From: Paracoccus sediminicola
Lineage (GTDB): Bacteria; Pseudomonadota; Alphaproteobacteria; Rhodobacterales; Rhodobacteraceae
Assembly: GCF_027912835.1 (NCBI RefSeq)
Contig: NZ_CP115768.1
Span: 1,364,001 to 1,428,000 of the forward strand
Reading direction: 5' to 3'
DNA length: 64,000 nt
Made by a program: the position numbers and the translations under genes. The notes beneath the pieces were generated by a model. The model was not told the origin of the DNA, did no database searches, and saw nothing but the letters and a program-made list of their open reading frames with translations. This document shows, in pieces, positions 35,182-44,079 of this stretch. How positions within the stretch are numbered: position 1 is the first letter of the stretch; each line of letters begins with the position of its first letter.

Positions 35182-36255
35182 TCAGCGACCCGGCAGCGGA
35201 GAGATGGACATCACGTCGCCCCGCAATTGGACCTCGCTGCCCAACGCCTCGCAGAGCCGCGAGAGCTGCGATCTGAACCTCTCCAGTGCCTCGCCCCGCG
35301 CCAGCACTGGCAGGCGGGACTCATCCAGCACAATCGGTATGATTTCGAGGCCCGGCTGCGCGCGGTCCTCTAGTCGCAGCCGGGCGACATAGCCGTAAGG
35401 CGACATTTCGGCCCAGATCGCCCGGACCTGATCGGAGGCGTCCAGAAACACCTGCTGGCCGATGAACACATTGCCGCTGAACAGGATCGGCCGTCCGGCG
35501 TGGAAGGCGATCCCCTGCACCGAATGAGGGTGATGGCCATGGATCGTATCGGCCCCTGCCTCGATCAGGGCGCGCGCCAGCGGCATCTGGTAATCCGCCT
35601 GATGCTCGACCGAGCCATATCCCCAATGGATGGAGACGATCACGAAATCGCAATCCGATTTCAGCGCCGTCACCGCGCGGCAGGCACGGGCGAGATCGTC
35701 GGGTTCGACCTCGGTCCGGACACGGACGACAGCAGGCTCGCCGGGTTCCTCGATCTGATAAACCGGGTCGATCTGATAGGCGGTGCGGACATGGATGGGC
35801 GCAATGCCGGGCCGGGTCTTTGCCGCGGCCATCGAGCCGGGCAGCAGGCAGGAAAACCCAATCAGCCCGATCCGCCGGCCCTTCACCTCGCAGATTTCCG
35901 GCCGCATCGCCGCGTCCAGATCCTCGCCCGCGCCGACGACGCGAAGGCCCCGCGCCCTCAGCAAGTCGCGGGTCTGCGCAAGCGCGGGCCAGCCGTAATC
36001 CACGGCGTGATTATTAGCCAGCGTCACCGCATCCAGCCCCAAAGCGTCAAGATGCTGTGCAATTTCGGGCGCGGCGCGGATGTTCAGCAGCTTCTCGACC
36101 GGCGCACCCCGGTCGCTCAGCGGGATCTCGAAATTGCCGATGGAGAGATCCGCGCGGCGCAGCAGTTCAAAGACCTCATGCGCGCTGTCGGGAAGGCCCT
36201 CCAGTGGCCGCGTCACGTAGATGTCGGAGACAAGGGCGATCGTGATCTGGTTCAT
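35182..36255 (-). CDS. CapA/PgsA-like metallophosphoesterase-fold protein
   Basis: 357 residues of the CapA family: LSIGNFEIPLSDRG, VTLANNHAVDYG, IVSIHWGYGSVEHQ, IHGHHPHSVQGI and GNVFIGQ place the metal ligands. CapA is best known from poly-gamma-glutamate capsule synthesis, but many members stand alone with unproven hydrolase roles. There is no signal peptide or membrane anchor here, so a cytoplasmic function is more likely than capsule export. It follows the first NCS1 permease gene in the same direction, after 76 bases. Its role in ureide catabolism is unknown. Confidence 0.8.
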   Translation of the reverse strand: MNQITIALVSDIYVTRPLEGLPDSAHEVFELLRRADLSIGNFEIPLSDRGAPVEKLLNIRAAPEIAQHLDALGLDAVTLANNHAVDYGWPALAQTRDLLRARGLRVVGAGEDLDAAMRPEICEVKGRRIGLIGFSCLLPGSMAAAKTRPGIAPIHVRTAYQIDPVYQIEEPGEPAVVRVRTEVEPDDLARACRAVTALKSDCDFVIVSIHWGYGSVEHQADYQMPLARALIEAGADTIHGHHPHSVQGIAFHAGRPILFSGNVFIGQQVFLDASDQVRAIWAEMSPYGYVARLRLEDRAQPGLEIIPIVLDESRLPVLARGEALERFRSQLSRLCEALGSEVQLRGDVMSISPLPGR

Positions 36256-36331
36256 CCGGGTCTCCGGTACCGGGTGGGATCAGGGCGGCCCCAGCGCGTC
36301 GCGCGCGCCGGGGCTTTCGTGCAGCAGCGCA

Positions 36332-37774
36332 TCAGCCTGTCACCTGGCTCGGGGCGAGCGCGTTGTAGATCGCACCGCCAAGCAACGCACCGATGATCCA
36401 ATTATACCCGGTCAGAAACGCGAACCACGGCACCCAGACGGTGATGATGGAAAATGTCGCTGCGATCGCGAAGGCGGTGACGGCGGCGCGGTTCCAGCCA
36501 TTCTGGTAGCGATAGATGCCGCCGCGCATGTCATAGAGATCGTCGATCTCCAGATGCTGGTCCCGGTGGAAATAGTAATCCACGATCATGATCCCGAAAA
36601 TCGGCGCCAGCGTTGCGCCCATCGTGTTCACGATGCTGCCGATGCCGAAATTGCTGATGAAGCTGGTCCAGAACCCGCCGATGACAAGCGCGAAGACCGA
36701 AGTGATGATTCCGGCCCGGCGAAAGCTGATCTTCTCGGGTGAGAGATTAGCGATGCCGTTCACCGCGGGAATGAAATTGGCCACGAGGTTGATGCCGACC
36801 GTGGCAGCGAAGAAGGTGATTGCGGCGATGACGCCCAGAACCACGCTGTCGGTGCGTTCGACGATCTCGGTCGGGTTGATGATCTCTTCGCCGAACACCA
36901 CGGCCGCGCCGCCGGTGGTCAGCAGGGCCAGCGCCGAGAACAGGATCATGTTGAACGGCAGACCGGCCAGATTGCCCTTGACCATCGCCTGCCGGTCGCG
37001 CGCATAGCGCGAGAAATCGCTGAAATTGATCATCACCGCGGCGAAATAGGCAACCATGGTTCCGAAGATGGCGAAGAAGCCTTTCATCTCGGTCCAGAAT
37101 GTCCCTTCCGGATTGGCAAAGATGGTCGCCGTCGCCTCGACGATCCGGCCGTCGGACAGGCGCCACAGCACGATGACGAGCCCGATCATCACCACATAGA
37201 CGAACGGGCCGGCAATATTCAGAAAGGATTCGACCCAGCTCATCCCGCGCCAGAAGATCAGGATGTGAAAGGCCCAGACGATCAGGAAGGACAGCCAGTC
37301 GATACCCGTCATCCCGAATATCTCGGCGCCGCCCTCGGCCCCGGTCAGCGACCGGATCAGCAGCGCAAGCGCGGTCGAGGCGAAATAGACCTGCACGCCA
37401 TACCAGAAGACGGCGACGGTCGCGCGCAGCACCGCGGGCAGTTTCGCGCCCTGAGTGCCGAGGCTGGCACGGGCCAGCACGGGATAGGGGATTCCGTATC
37501 GCTCACCCGGCGCGCCCGACAGGTTGACCAGCCACATCACGAACAGCGCCGAGGTGATCAGCGCCGCGAACGCGGTCCACCCGCCGACACCGTAGGAAAT
37601 GAAGATCGAGGCCACCAGGGTATAGCCGAACAGCGACTGCACGTCATTGGCCCAGATGTTGAAGATGGCGAACCACCCCCAGGTTTTTTCGTCCCGCCCG
37701 ACGGGGTTGAGCGTGTTGCCCTCCGGGTCTAGCGTGCCGCCATGGATGGCGTGATGTTGATCGGTTGTGGTCAT
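36332..37774 (-). CDS. NCS1-family nucleobase/ureide permease (first copy)
   Basis: 480 residues with 12 predicted helices, of the NCS1 family (cytosine, uracil, allantoin and hydantoin permeases). Marks are NPVGRDEKTWGWFAIFNIWAND near the N-terminus, GIPYPVLARASLG, and MINFSDFSRYARD for the sodium-site helix. AGGGAGGA precedes the ATG at 37774, which is preferred over an upstream open TTG/ATG. The neighbours, allantoinase and ureidoglycine aminohydrolase, favour allantoin or a related ureide as substrate. Confidence 0.88.
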   Translation of the reverse strand: MTTTDQHHAIHGGTLDPEGNTLNPVGRDEKTWGWFAIFNIWANDVQSLFGYTLVASIFISYGVGGWTAFAALITSALFVMWLVNLSGAPGERYGIPYPVLARASLGTQGAKLPAVLRATVAVFWYGVQVYFASTALALLIRSLTGAEGGAEIFGMTGIDWLSFLIVWAFHILIFWRGMSWVESFLNIAGPFVYVVMIGLVIVLWRLSDGRIVEATATIFANPEGTFWTEMKGFFAIFGTMVAYFAAVMINFSDFSRYARDRQAMVKGNLAGLPFNMILFSALALLTTGGAAVVFGEEIINPTEIVERTDSVVLGVIAAITFFAATVGINLVANFIPAVNGIANLSPEKISFRRAGIITSVFALVIGGFWTSFISNFGIGSIVNTMGATLAPIFGIMIVDYYFHRDQHLEIDDLYDMRGGIYRYQNGWNRAAVTAFAIAATFSIITVWVPWFAFLTGYNWIIGALLGGAIYNALAPSQVTG

Positions 37775-37835
37775 GTATTCCTCCCTCGTGCCCCTTTTTG
37801 CGGGCGGTATCCGCTTCGTCGGCGCCATGCGCCTG

Positions 37836-38666
37836 TCACACCGGGCCGGGTCCAAAGACGGGGTGCCGGTTCACATCCTTGTAGAGCAGATATTTGAATC
37901 GCCCCGGACCGCCGCCATAGCAGGCCTGCGGGCAGAAGGCGCGCAGCCACAGGAAATCGCCCTGTTCGACCTCGACCCAGTCTCCGTTCAGACGGTAGAC
38001 GCCCTTGCCTTCGAGCATGTAGAGCCCGTGCTCCATCACATGGGTTTCCAGAAACGGAATGCAGGCGCCAGGTTCGAACCAGACGGCATTGACATGCATG
38101 TCATAGCGCAGATCGGTCGTGTCGATGAAGCGCGTCGAACCCCAGAGCGGCGGCTCGCCCGGCATCAGAGAATCCTCGATCTCGTCCTCATGGGTGAATA
38201 TGGCGGGGGGCGGGTCGATGCCCTCGGCCGACTGGTAGCGCTTGCGGATCCACAGGAACCGGCAGGTCTCGGCCGAGATGTTGCGGATCTTCCAGCCCTG
38301 CCCGGCCGGCAGGAATGCGAACCCGCCAGAGACGAGATCGTGGCGTGTGGCGTCGGTTTCGATTTGCATCTCTCCGGCCAGCACAAAGATCGCGGCCTCG
38401 ATGCGCGGGTCGGGCTCGGGCGCGTCACTGCCGCCGCCCGGCTGAAGCTCGAACAGATATTGCGCGAATGTCTCGGCAAACCCGGATAGGGGCCGGGCCA
38501 GAATCCAGGCGGTTGTGCCGGTCCAGTGCGGCAGGGCGCTCGTCACGATATCGGTCAGGACCGAGCGGGGGATGACGGCATAGGCAGAGGTGAACACCGC
38601 CTTGCTGGACAGGGGTTCGGTCTGTGCGGGAAGCCCGCCGACGGTGATATTGGCGTAGTTTTTCAC
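37836..38666 (-). CDS. allE: (S)-ureidoglycine aminohydrolase, bicupin
   Basis: 276 residues with two cupin domains, matching AllE/YlbA. The enzyme releases ammonia from ureidoglycine to give ureidoglycolate. Visible are PHWTGTTAWILARPLSGF, the manganese-site segment HVNAVWFEPGACIPFLETHVMEHGLYML split over the second cupin, and GDFLWLRAFCPQACY at the C-terminus. The start is the GTG at 38666; the frame stays open further upstream. It lies 74 bases after the allantoinase stop. Confidence 0.85.
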   Translation of the reverse strand: MKNYANITVGGLPAQTEPLSSKAVFTSAYAVIPRSVLTDIVTSALPHWTGTTAWILARPLSGFAETFAQYLFELQPGGGSDAPEPDPRIEAAIFVLAGEMQIETDATRHDLVSGGFAFLPAGQGWKIRNISAETCRFLWIRKRYQSAEGIDPPPAIFTHEDEIEDSLMPGEPPLWGSTRFIDTTDLRYDMHVNAVWFEPGACIPFLETHVMEHGLYMLEGKGVYRLNGDWVEVEQGDFLWLRAFCPQACYGGGPGRFKYLLYKDVNRHPVFGPGPV

Positions 38667-38740
38667 GTATCCGGCTCCGTTCGATCGCGCGATGTCGAGT
38701 TGCGGACGGCCCCGCGCCGTGGCGGCGGGGCCGACCTGCA

Positions 38741-40120
38741 TCAGGCGGCGGCTCTCGCCCGGGCGGATTTCACCGTGTCGCGCCGTATCAGCTGGCCGTG
38801 GCCGGGCCGGCCGACGATCTCGCCATCCTTGAAGACGGTTTCGCCCCGCACGATGGTCTGTTTCACCCGCCCGCGGAATTCCTTTCCGACATAGGGGCTT
38901 TCGCGATAGCGATAGAACAGGTCATCGGCCTGTAGCGTCCAGACCTCGTCGGGATCGATCAGGGCGAAATCTGCATCCGCTCCCGGCAGGATCGCACCCT
39001 TGCGCGGATAGAGGCCAAAGATCCGCGCCGGGTTCGACGACATCATCTTTACCAGCAACTCCCATGACAGCCCGCGCTCATGCACGCCCGCCGTGATCAT
39101 TGCGGGCAGGATGGACTGGATGCCGGTCACGCCGCCGATGCCTTTCCAGACGTCATCTTCGCCCTCGCGATACCATTCCGGCAGGAAGGGCGAATGATCC
39201 GAGGCGACCACATCGACATTGCCGCGCAGCACCCGGTTCCAGAGTTCTTCGACCTGATGGCGGGCGCGGATCGGCGGGGCGGCGCGCAGGCGCGGCCCGA
39301 CCGCCAGATAATCGTCCATGTCGAAGAACAGGTAATGTGCACAGGTCTCGGCATGAACATTGACCCCTGACAGCGCCGCCTGCCGCACCGCGTCCACCCC
39401 TTCGGCATGGCTGATGTGACAGATATAGAGATCGCCGCCCGTGGATTTCGACCAGAAGATCGCGCGGTTGATCGCCTCTAGCTCGGATTCGCAGGGATGC
39501 GAGTCGTTCCACGCCGCGCGGTCCTTGCGGCCGATGCTTTTGAACTGCTTCTCAAGTTGAGAAATCACCGTGTCATTCTCGGCATGAACGCCGACCATAT
39601 TGCCGAAATCCGCCATTTTCTGAAGCCCGGCATAGAGCAGGTCGTCATTGACCTTGGGATAATCTGCCGCGGTGCGCATAAAGGCCTTGAACGCGGCCAC
39701 GCCGCGATCGTTCAGATCGTCCAGATGTTCCAGATTATTGTCGATCAGCCCGCCCCAAAAAGCGAAATCGGTCACGGCCACATCCCGCACCATATCCAGC
39801 TTCTTTTCATGCGCGTCGGCCGTGGCCATGGGCGGCAGGTCGTTCAGCGGCATGTCGATGGCGGTGGTGACGCCCCCGGCCGCCGCCGCGCGGGTGCCGG
39901 TTTCATAGCCCTCGAACTCGCGCCCGGGATGGCTGAAATGGGCATGGGCGTCGATGATGCCGGGCAGCAGATACTTGCCCTCCGCATCGAGAACGACCTC
40001 GGCTTCGATGTCCTGACCCTCGCCCATGATCTGCGAGATGACGCCATCCTTCACCGCGACACCGCCCTGGAAGCTGCCATTCTCGGTCACGATCACGGCG
40101 TTCTTGATGAACAGATCCAC
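38741..40120 (-). CDS. allB: Allantoinase
   Basis: 459 residues of the cyclic amidohydrolase family, closest to AllB. It opens allantoin to allantoate in the cytoplasm. Metal ligands are H59 and H61 in IIDAHAHFSHPG, the carbamylated K145 in AAFKAFM, a His in GVHAEN, a His in CHISHAEG and an Asp in VASDHSPF. The block EGYETGTRAAAAGG is strongly AllB-like and separates it from dihydroorotase. The start is a GTG with AAGGAGAAA ahead. It stands between the two NCS1 permease genes. Confidence 0.88.
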   Translation of the reverse strand: MDLFIKNAVIVTENGSFQGGVAVKDGVISQIMGEGQDIEAEVVLDAEGKYLLPGIIDAHAHFSHPGREFEGYETGTRAAAAGGVTTAIDMPLNDLPPMATADAHEKKLDMVRDVAVTDFAFWGGLIDNNLEHLDDLNDRGVAAFKAFMRTAADYPKVNDDLLYAGLQKMADFGNMVGVHAENDTVISQLEKQFKSIGRKDRAAWNDSHPCESELEAINRAIFWSKSTGGDLYICHISHAEGVDAVRQAALSGVNVHAETCAHYLFFDMDDYLAVGPRLRAAPPIRARHQVEELWNRVLRGNVDVVASDHSPFLPEWYREGEDDVWKGIGGVTGIQSILPAMITAGVHERGLSWELLVKMMSSNPARIFGLYPRKGAILPGADADFALIDPDEVWTLQADDLFYRYRESPYVGKEFRGRVKQTIVRGETVFKDGEIVGRPGHGQLIRRDTVKSARARAAA

Positions 40121-40184
40121 TGCTTTCTCCTTTTCGAATCTGGCCCCGACGCGTTCTGCGCCGGGGCACGTTTTGGTTGCGATG

Positions 40185-41576
40185 CTACGCGCCGAAGCGG
40201 CGCGCGGCGGGCATGTATTTCATCATCAGGTAATATCCGAGACCGGCCGGGATGAGGCTGGCGTAGAAGCTGATATTCGAAAAGATCAGCGCCGTGACCA
40301 CGCCCAGAACCGTTGCGATGAGCGCTGCCGGATTCAGCCCCCGATACGGCCCGTTCGCGTCATAAAGCTTTTCCAGATCCAGCGTCTGCCGGCGGATGAT
40401 GTAGTAATCCACCACCAGGATCGCGAAGATCGGACCAAGGAAGGCGCTGTAGACGCGGATGAACAGGCTGAGACCTGCGGCGGAATCGTCGCGCACCAGC
40501 AGCCATGGGAAGGTGGCGAAGGCCAGCAGCCCGACGATCACTGCCGCCGCCTTGAAGGGCAGACGGAACACATCCATCATCGCGTAGGCGGGCGGCACGA
40601 CATTGTTCAGAATGTTGGTCGTGACCTGCGCGAAGGCCAGAAACAGCAGCGTGACCACCAGCAGCAGCTTGTTGTCCACCGCGCTGGCAAAGACCTTGAT
40701 CGGGTCCAGCTCTCCCGTCGCGCTGGACACCATCAGACCGATCAGGCCCATGAACAGCGTCGCCGGCAGGATCGAGCAGACATAGATCGCGATCTGCCGC
40801 ATCGTGCCGACCTTGTGCTGCAACTCGCGCGAATAATCCGACACGTTCAGCATCATCGTGGAATACACGCCAAGAAACAGCATGGTACTGCCCCAGAACG
40901 GCGCGCCCCACGTGCCCTCGGACTGGATCAGATTGGCGCTGATTTCGGCACCGTAACGGTCGATAACGCTGAAGAACATGTAGATCAGCGAGCCGATGAT
41001 GAACACGGCGCCGATATTCTCCAGCCATTTGATGCCGTGAAATCCCAGAACCGACAGCCCGATCTGCAAGAACTGAAAGCCGATGAAGAACGCCCAGAGA
41101 TTGGAATAGCCGAACAGCGTGTCACAGACGAGGTTCAGCGCGCCGGCACCGATCCAGCTTTGAAACCCGTACCAGACGATCGCCGGGACAGAACGCACGA
41201 TGGCCGGCAGCCGCGTGCCCGCAAACCCGAAGGAGGACCGGGCCTGCACCATGAATGGAATGCCGTATTTATGCCCCGCCCGTCCGTTGATCATCAGCGC
41301 GATGCCGATGCCGACACTGCCGATGGTGATGGCGATGAAGGTCTGGAGAAGGTTCAGCGTGCCGACCAGCCCGGACCCGAGCGAGAAGGTCCCGATGGAC
41401 ACACAGCCGCCCAGCCAGGCGAACAGATAGGACCACGGATCCATGATCCGCGCCTCCTGCGGGGCCAGCGATTCCTCTCCGATCTTCTTTTCGATGGTGG
41501 GGGCGGGGGTTGCCCTTCCGGCCAGATCGGCCGGCGCGCCCATGCCGGGCGCGGCACCCAGTTCCGAATTGCTCAT
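40185..41576 (-). CDS. NCS1-family permease (second copy)
   Basis: 463 residues with 12 helices. It belongs to the NCS1 family but is quite different from the copy at 36332: MDPWSYLFAWLGGCVSIGTFSLG at the start, GIPFMVQARSSFG, and LNVSDYSRELQH at the sodium-site helix. AGGGAGAG precedes the ATG at 41576. It is the first gene of the leftward ureide set, next to the GntR-type operator. Two different NCS1 importers imply two substrates, for example allantoin and another purine or hydantoin. Confidence 0.88.
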   Translation of the reverse strand: MSNSELGAAPGMGAPADLAGRATPAPTIEKKIGEESLAPQEARIMDPWSYLFAWLGGCVSIGTFSLGSGLVGTLNLLQTFIAITIGSVGIGIALMINGRAGHKYGIPFMVQARSSFGFAGTRLPAIVRSVPAIVWYGFQSWIGAGALNLVCDTLFGYSNLWAFFIGFQFLQIGLSVLGFHGIKWLENIGAVFIIGSLIYMFFSVIDRYGAEISANLIQSEGTWGAPFWGSTMLFLGVYSTMMLNVSDYSRELQHKVGTMRQIAIYVCSILPATLFMGLIGLMVSSATGELDPIKVFASAVDNKLLLVVTLLFLAFAQVTTNILNNVVPPAYAMMDVFRLPFKAAAVIVGLLAFATFPWLLVRDDSAAGLSLFIRVYSAFLGPIFAILVVDYYIIRRQTLDLEKLYDANGPYRGLNPAALIATVLGVVTALIFSNISFYASLIPAGLGYYLMMKYMPAARRFGA

Positions 41577-41776
41577 TTCACTCTCCCTGACCTGTTTTGC
41601 TGCGATCACCTTTGTCGAGGGAGGGAATGCGGGCGGCGGGCCGCGCCGGAACCACCATGATCCGCCACGCCTCCCGGCCGGATGCCGAACGGCTGCGCCG
41701 GATTCTTTCGGCGCCTCGTAGGCCCCATCTCGCCGCCCGTCTGGCAAATTGCATCAGCTCCTCCCTGATCTCAATA

Positions 41777-41799
41777 TTTGTTAACATTGATTGTTGACA
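41777..41799. promoter_or_regulatory. Probable operator of the divergent GntR regulator
   Basis: TTGTTAACA (41777-41785), five bases, TGTTGACAA (41791-41799): an inverted repeat with one mismatch in nine, in an otherwise GC-rich 297-base divergent region that holds no gene. FCD-type GntR proteins bind repeats of this size. No other structure is evident in the gap. Confidence 0.6.
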
Positions 41800-41873
41800 A
41801 TGTGAAGCCATATTATCGGGGTCGCAGCATCGCCCCAGTTGCGGCCGGAAACGGAAGATGCGATTTCAGGAAT

Positions 41874-42554
41874 ATGACAACCGCCGCCGACGCCCTCATT
41901 GTGGACAGCATCCTGGACGCGATTGCCGATCAGCGATTGCAGGCCGGGACGAAGCTTGGCGAGCAGGCGCTGTCGGATCTGTTCGATTGTAACCGCGCCC
42001 ATGTGCGCCGGGCGCTTGCGACGCTGACCGCCTGGCAGGTCGTCGAACATCTGCCGAATCGCGGTGCCTATGTCTCGACCCCTACGGTCGATGATGCCCG
42101 CGACATTTTCCAGGCGCGGCGCGCGATCGAGACGACGATCTGCCGCAATGTCGTCCGCAAGGCGACCGACGCCGACATCGCCGCCCTGCGCGCTCATCTG
42201 CATGAGGAACATGCCGCGGAAGCCAGCGACCGTCCCGCGGCGATCCGTCTGACGCGGGGCTTTCATCTGCTGCTGGCCCGGATCGCGGGCAATCATGTGC
42301 TGCTGCGCTATATGGAGGAGCTGACCATGCGCAGCTCGCTCATCATCGGGCTCTACGGCACCAACCGCGCCGCGCTCTGCGCCGATGGCGAGCATGATCT
42401 GCTGGTCGATGCCATCGCCGCGCGGGACGAGGCCCGTGCCCTCGCGGCGCTCGACGAGCATCTGCGCGGCATCGAGCGGCAGATCGACTTCAAGCGGACC
42501 GTCGCGCCGTCAAACATGCTGGCCGACGCGCTCAGGCCAATGCGCGAGGCGTGA
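41874..42554 (+). CDS. GntR-family transcriptional regulator with FCD domain
   Basis: 226 residues. Residues 1-75 form a winged helix (GTKLGEQALSDLFDCNRAHVRRALATL, then VEHLPNRGAYVS). Residues 85-215 form the FCD ligand-binding domain, with the metal-binding His residues of the FadR C-terminal fold in FHLLLARIAGNH and ALDEHLRGIE. AGGA precedes the ATG at 41874. It is divergent from the ureide genes, so it is the likely repressor, with a ureide or purine degradation product as the ligand. The next gene-free stretch (42555-42757) shows nothing further. Confidence 0.88.
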   Translation: MTTAADALIVDSILDAIADQRLQAGTKLGEQALSDLFDCNRAHVRRALATLTAWQVVEHLPNRGAYVSTPTVDDARDIFQARRAIETTICRNVVRKATDADIAALRAHLHEEHAAEASDRPAAIRLTRGFHLLLARIAGNHVLLRYMEELTMRSSLIIGLYGTNRAALCADGEHDLLVDAIAARDEARALAALDEHLRGIERQIDFKRTVAPSNMLADALRPMREA

Positions 42555-42757
42555 TCTCCGCAATCAGGCGTGGCTGAACGAGCTGACCCGAGTGGGACAA
42601 GCCGCGAAACGATTGCGCGCAGGCTGCGCTGCGCCCCAGATATGTTGATTTGTAGCTCGTCGCATCTCTTCACAAATATGCGAAGCGTCGTGCATGGACG
42701 GACAAATCCGCAGAGAAATGCAGAATTGTCTGAGGAGAATATTTAAACTTGAGAAGG

Positions 42758-42847
42758 TGGCGGACAGTGAGGGATTCGAACCCTCGAGACGGTTCCCCGC
42801 CTACACACTTTCCAGGCGTGCGCCTTCGACCACTCGGCCAACTGTCC
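42758..42847 (-). tRNA. tRNA-Ser (GGA)
   Basis: A 90-base tRNA with a 7-bp acceptor stem (GGACAGT/ACTGTCC), D arm TTGGCCGAGTGG, anticodon loop CTGGAAA (anticodon GGA, reads UCC/UCU), a long class II variable arm (GGCGGGGAACCGTC region), T arm GGGTTCGAATCCC, and an encoded G-CCA end. Confidence 0.96.
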
Positions 42848-42889
42848 GTGCCCGCGCTAGTTAGCGTCTGTTTCGGGGCTGTGCAAGGC

Positions 42890-43456
42890 TCAGAGCTTGG
42901 AAATCCGCTTCTGAAGCTCGGCAAGCTGACGGCGGATTTCGTCCATGTCCTGGCTGTCGCCCTCGTTGACGGTTTCGACCTCGTCCGGGTCAGGCCCGGA
43001 GGAGCCGCCGCGCCAGCCGCCCATCATCGCCTTGAGAAAGGCCTGCTGCTGACGCTGCAACTGCTCGAAGCCCGGCATCGACGACATCGGCGTCGGCATC
43101 GAGCCCATATTCTCCATGATCTTCGACTGACCCTCGCGCAGCATCTCGAAGCTGGCGGCGAGGAATTGCGGCACGACGCTTTGCGCCTGGGTGGTGTAGC
43201 TGCGCACCAGATCGGTCAGCACATCCACCGGAAGCACATTCTCGCCCCGGCTTTCATGTTCGGCGATGATCTGAAGCAGATATTGCCGGGTCAGCTCGTC
43301 CCCGGTCTTGAGATCGACGATCTTGACCTCGCGCCCGGCGCGGATGAAGGCGGCAATGTCTTCCAGCGTGACGTAATCGCTGGTCTCGGTGTTATAGAGC
43401 CGCCGGCTGGCGTAACGCTTTATCAGCAATGGCGCGGCGGCATCGGCTTTGGCCAT
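42890..43456 (-). CDS. phaR: PHB synthesis repressor
   Basis: 188 residues. The N-terminal PHB/PHA accumulation regulator domain is seen as LLIKRYASRRLYNTETSDYV and GREVKIVDLKTGDELTR. The second domain has LVRSYTTQAQSVVPQFL. PhaR represses phaP when no polymer is present and leaves DNA when it binds PHB granules. The C-terminus is Gln- and acid-rich. GAGGAAC precedes the ATG at 43456. It lies downstream of phaP, with a terminator and a dyad between them. Confidence 0.95.
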   Translation of the reverse strand: MAKADAAAPLLIKRYASRRLYNTETSDYVTLEDIAAFIRAGREVKIVDLKTGDELTRQYLLQIIAEHESRGENVLPVDVLTDLVRSYTTQAQSVVPQFLAASFEMLREGQSKIMENMGSMPTPMSSMPGFEQLQRQQQAFLKAMMGGWRGGSSGPDPDEVETVNEGDSQDMDEIRRQLAELQKRISKL

Positions 43457-43476
43457 CGTCGTTCCTCGTGAATGCA

Positions 43477-43514
43477 TTTGCAGCATATTGCGATCAATCT
43501 TTCGCAATTGCAAA
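43477..43514. promoter_or_regulatory. Nested inverted repeat in the phaR leader
   Basis: Outer arms TTTGCA (43477-43482) and TGCAAA (43509-43514), inner arms ATTGCGA (43487-43493) and TCGCAAT (43502-43508), with an 8-base loop. It lies 21 bases before the phaR ATG. It may be an operator for autoregulation or an mRNA hairpin. Confidence 0.5.
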
Positions 43515-43546
43515 GAAAAAGGGCGGCCCCTGCGGACCGCCCCTAT
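43515..43546 (-). terminator. Terminator after phaP
   Basis: Read leftward, GGGCGG and CCGCCC flank a short GC loop, followed by TTTTTC. It lies 22 bases after the phasin stop. Confidence 0.7.
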
Positions 43547-43567
43547 ACTCGTCACTCTGTCAGCCGA

Positions 43568-44020
43568 TTACGACTTGGTCGAAGCGGTGGCCTTCTTGAC
43601 GGTGTCCTGCGCCTGCTTGGTCGCCTTTTCGGCGGTCTTCTGAGCGTCGGACGCCATGTCCTTGCCGGCGGCCATCATCAGATCGACGGTTTCCATCTGC
43701 AGCTTCTTCGCGACTTCGGCGAAGGCGGACAGATGCTCGGACGCGCTTTCGGTCGAGGCGCTGGCGAAGTCGGTGAAGGCTTTCGCATAGGCGCTCGGGT
43801 CGTCTTTCTGAGCGGTCAGCTCGCCGACGCGGGCGATGGTGTCCTTGGCCCACTGAGCCGAGATCTCGGTCGAACGCTCGGCGGCGGACAGGGCAGCCTG
43901 CGCCATCTTTTCGTTCAGGGCCGACTGGCTCTTGAAGGCGTCCTGCATGGACGAGGTGTCGACCGGGAAGTTCGCCATCATGTCCTGCATCGTCTTGGTG
44001 AAGTCGGGGGTCTTAGCCAT
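43568..44020 (-). CDS. phaP: Phasin, PHB granule-associated protein
   Basis: 150 residues, all-helical and Ala/Lys/Gln-rich, matching rhodobacterial phasins: FTKTMQDMMANFP, SAAERSTEISAQWAKD, ARVGELTAQKDDPSAYAKA and FADFASAS-like amphipathic helices. It coats PHB granules and controls their size and number. AAAGGAG precedes the ATG at 44020. Upstream is a promoter with PhaR-type operators, so repression by PhaR with release on PHB accumulation is the likely control. Confidence 0.92.
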   Translation of the reverse strand: MAKTPDFTKTMQDMMANFPVDTSSMQDAFKSQSALNEKMAQAALSAAERSTEISAQWAKDTIARVGELTAQKDDPSAYAKAFTDFASASTESASEHLSAFAEVAKKLQMETVDLMMAAGKDMASDAQKTAEKATKQAQDTVKKATASTKS

Positions 44021-44079
44021 GATATTTCTCCTTTGCTGGCGGCGCGGGAGCTTTGCCGCCTTCGAATTTCGATGACACA

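Noticed and set aside
38741..40120. Dihydroorotase or dihydropyrimidinase instead of allantoinase
   Set aside because: The EGYETGTRAAAAGG block and the neighbouring AllE and NCS1 genes fit allantoinase better.
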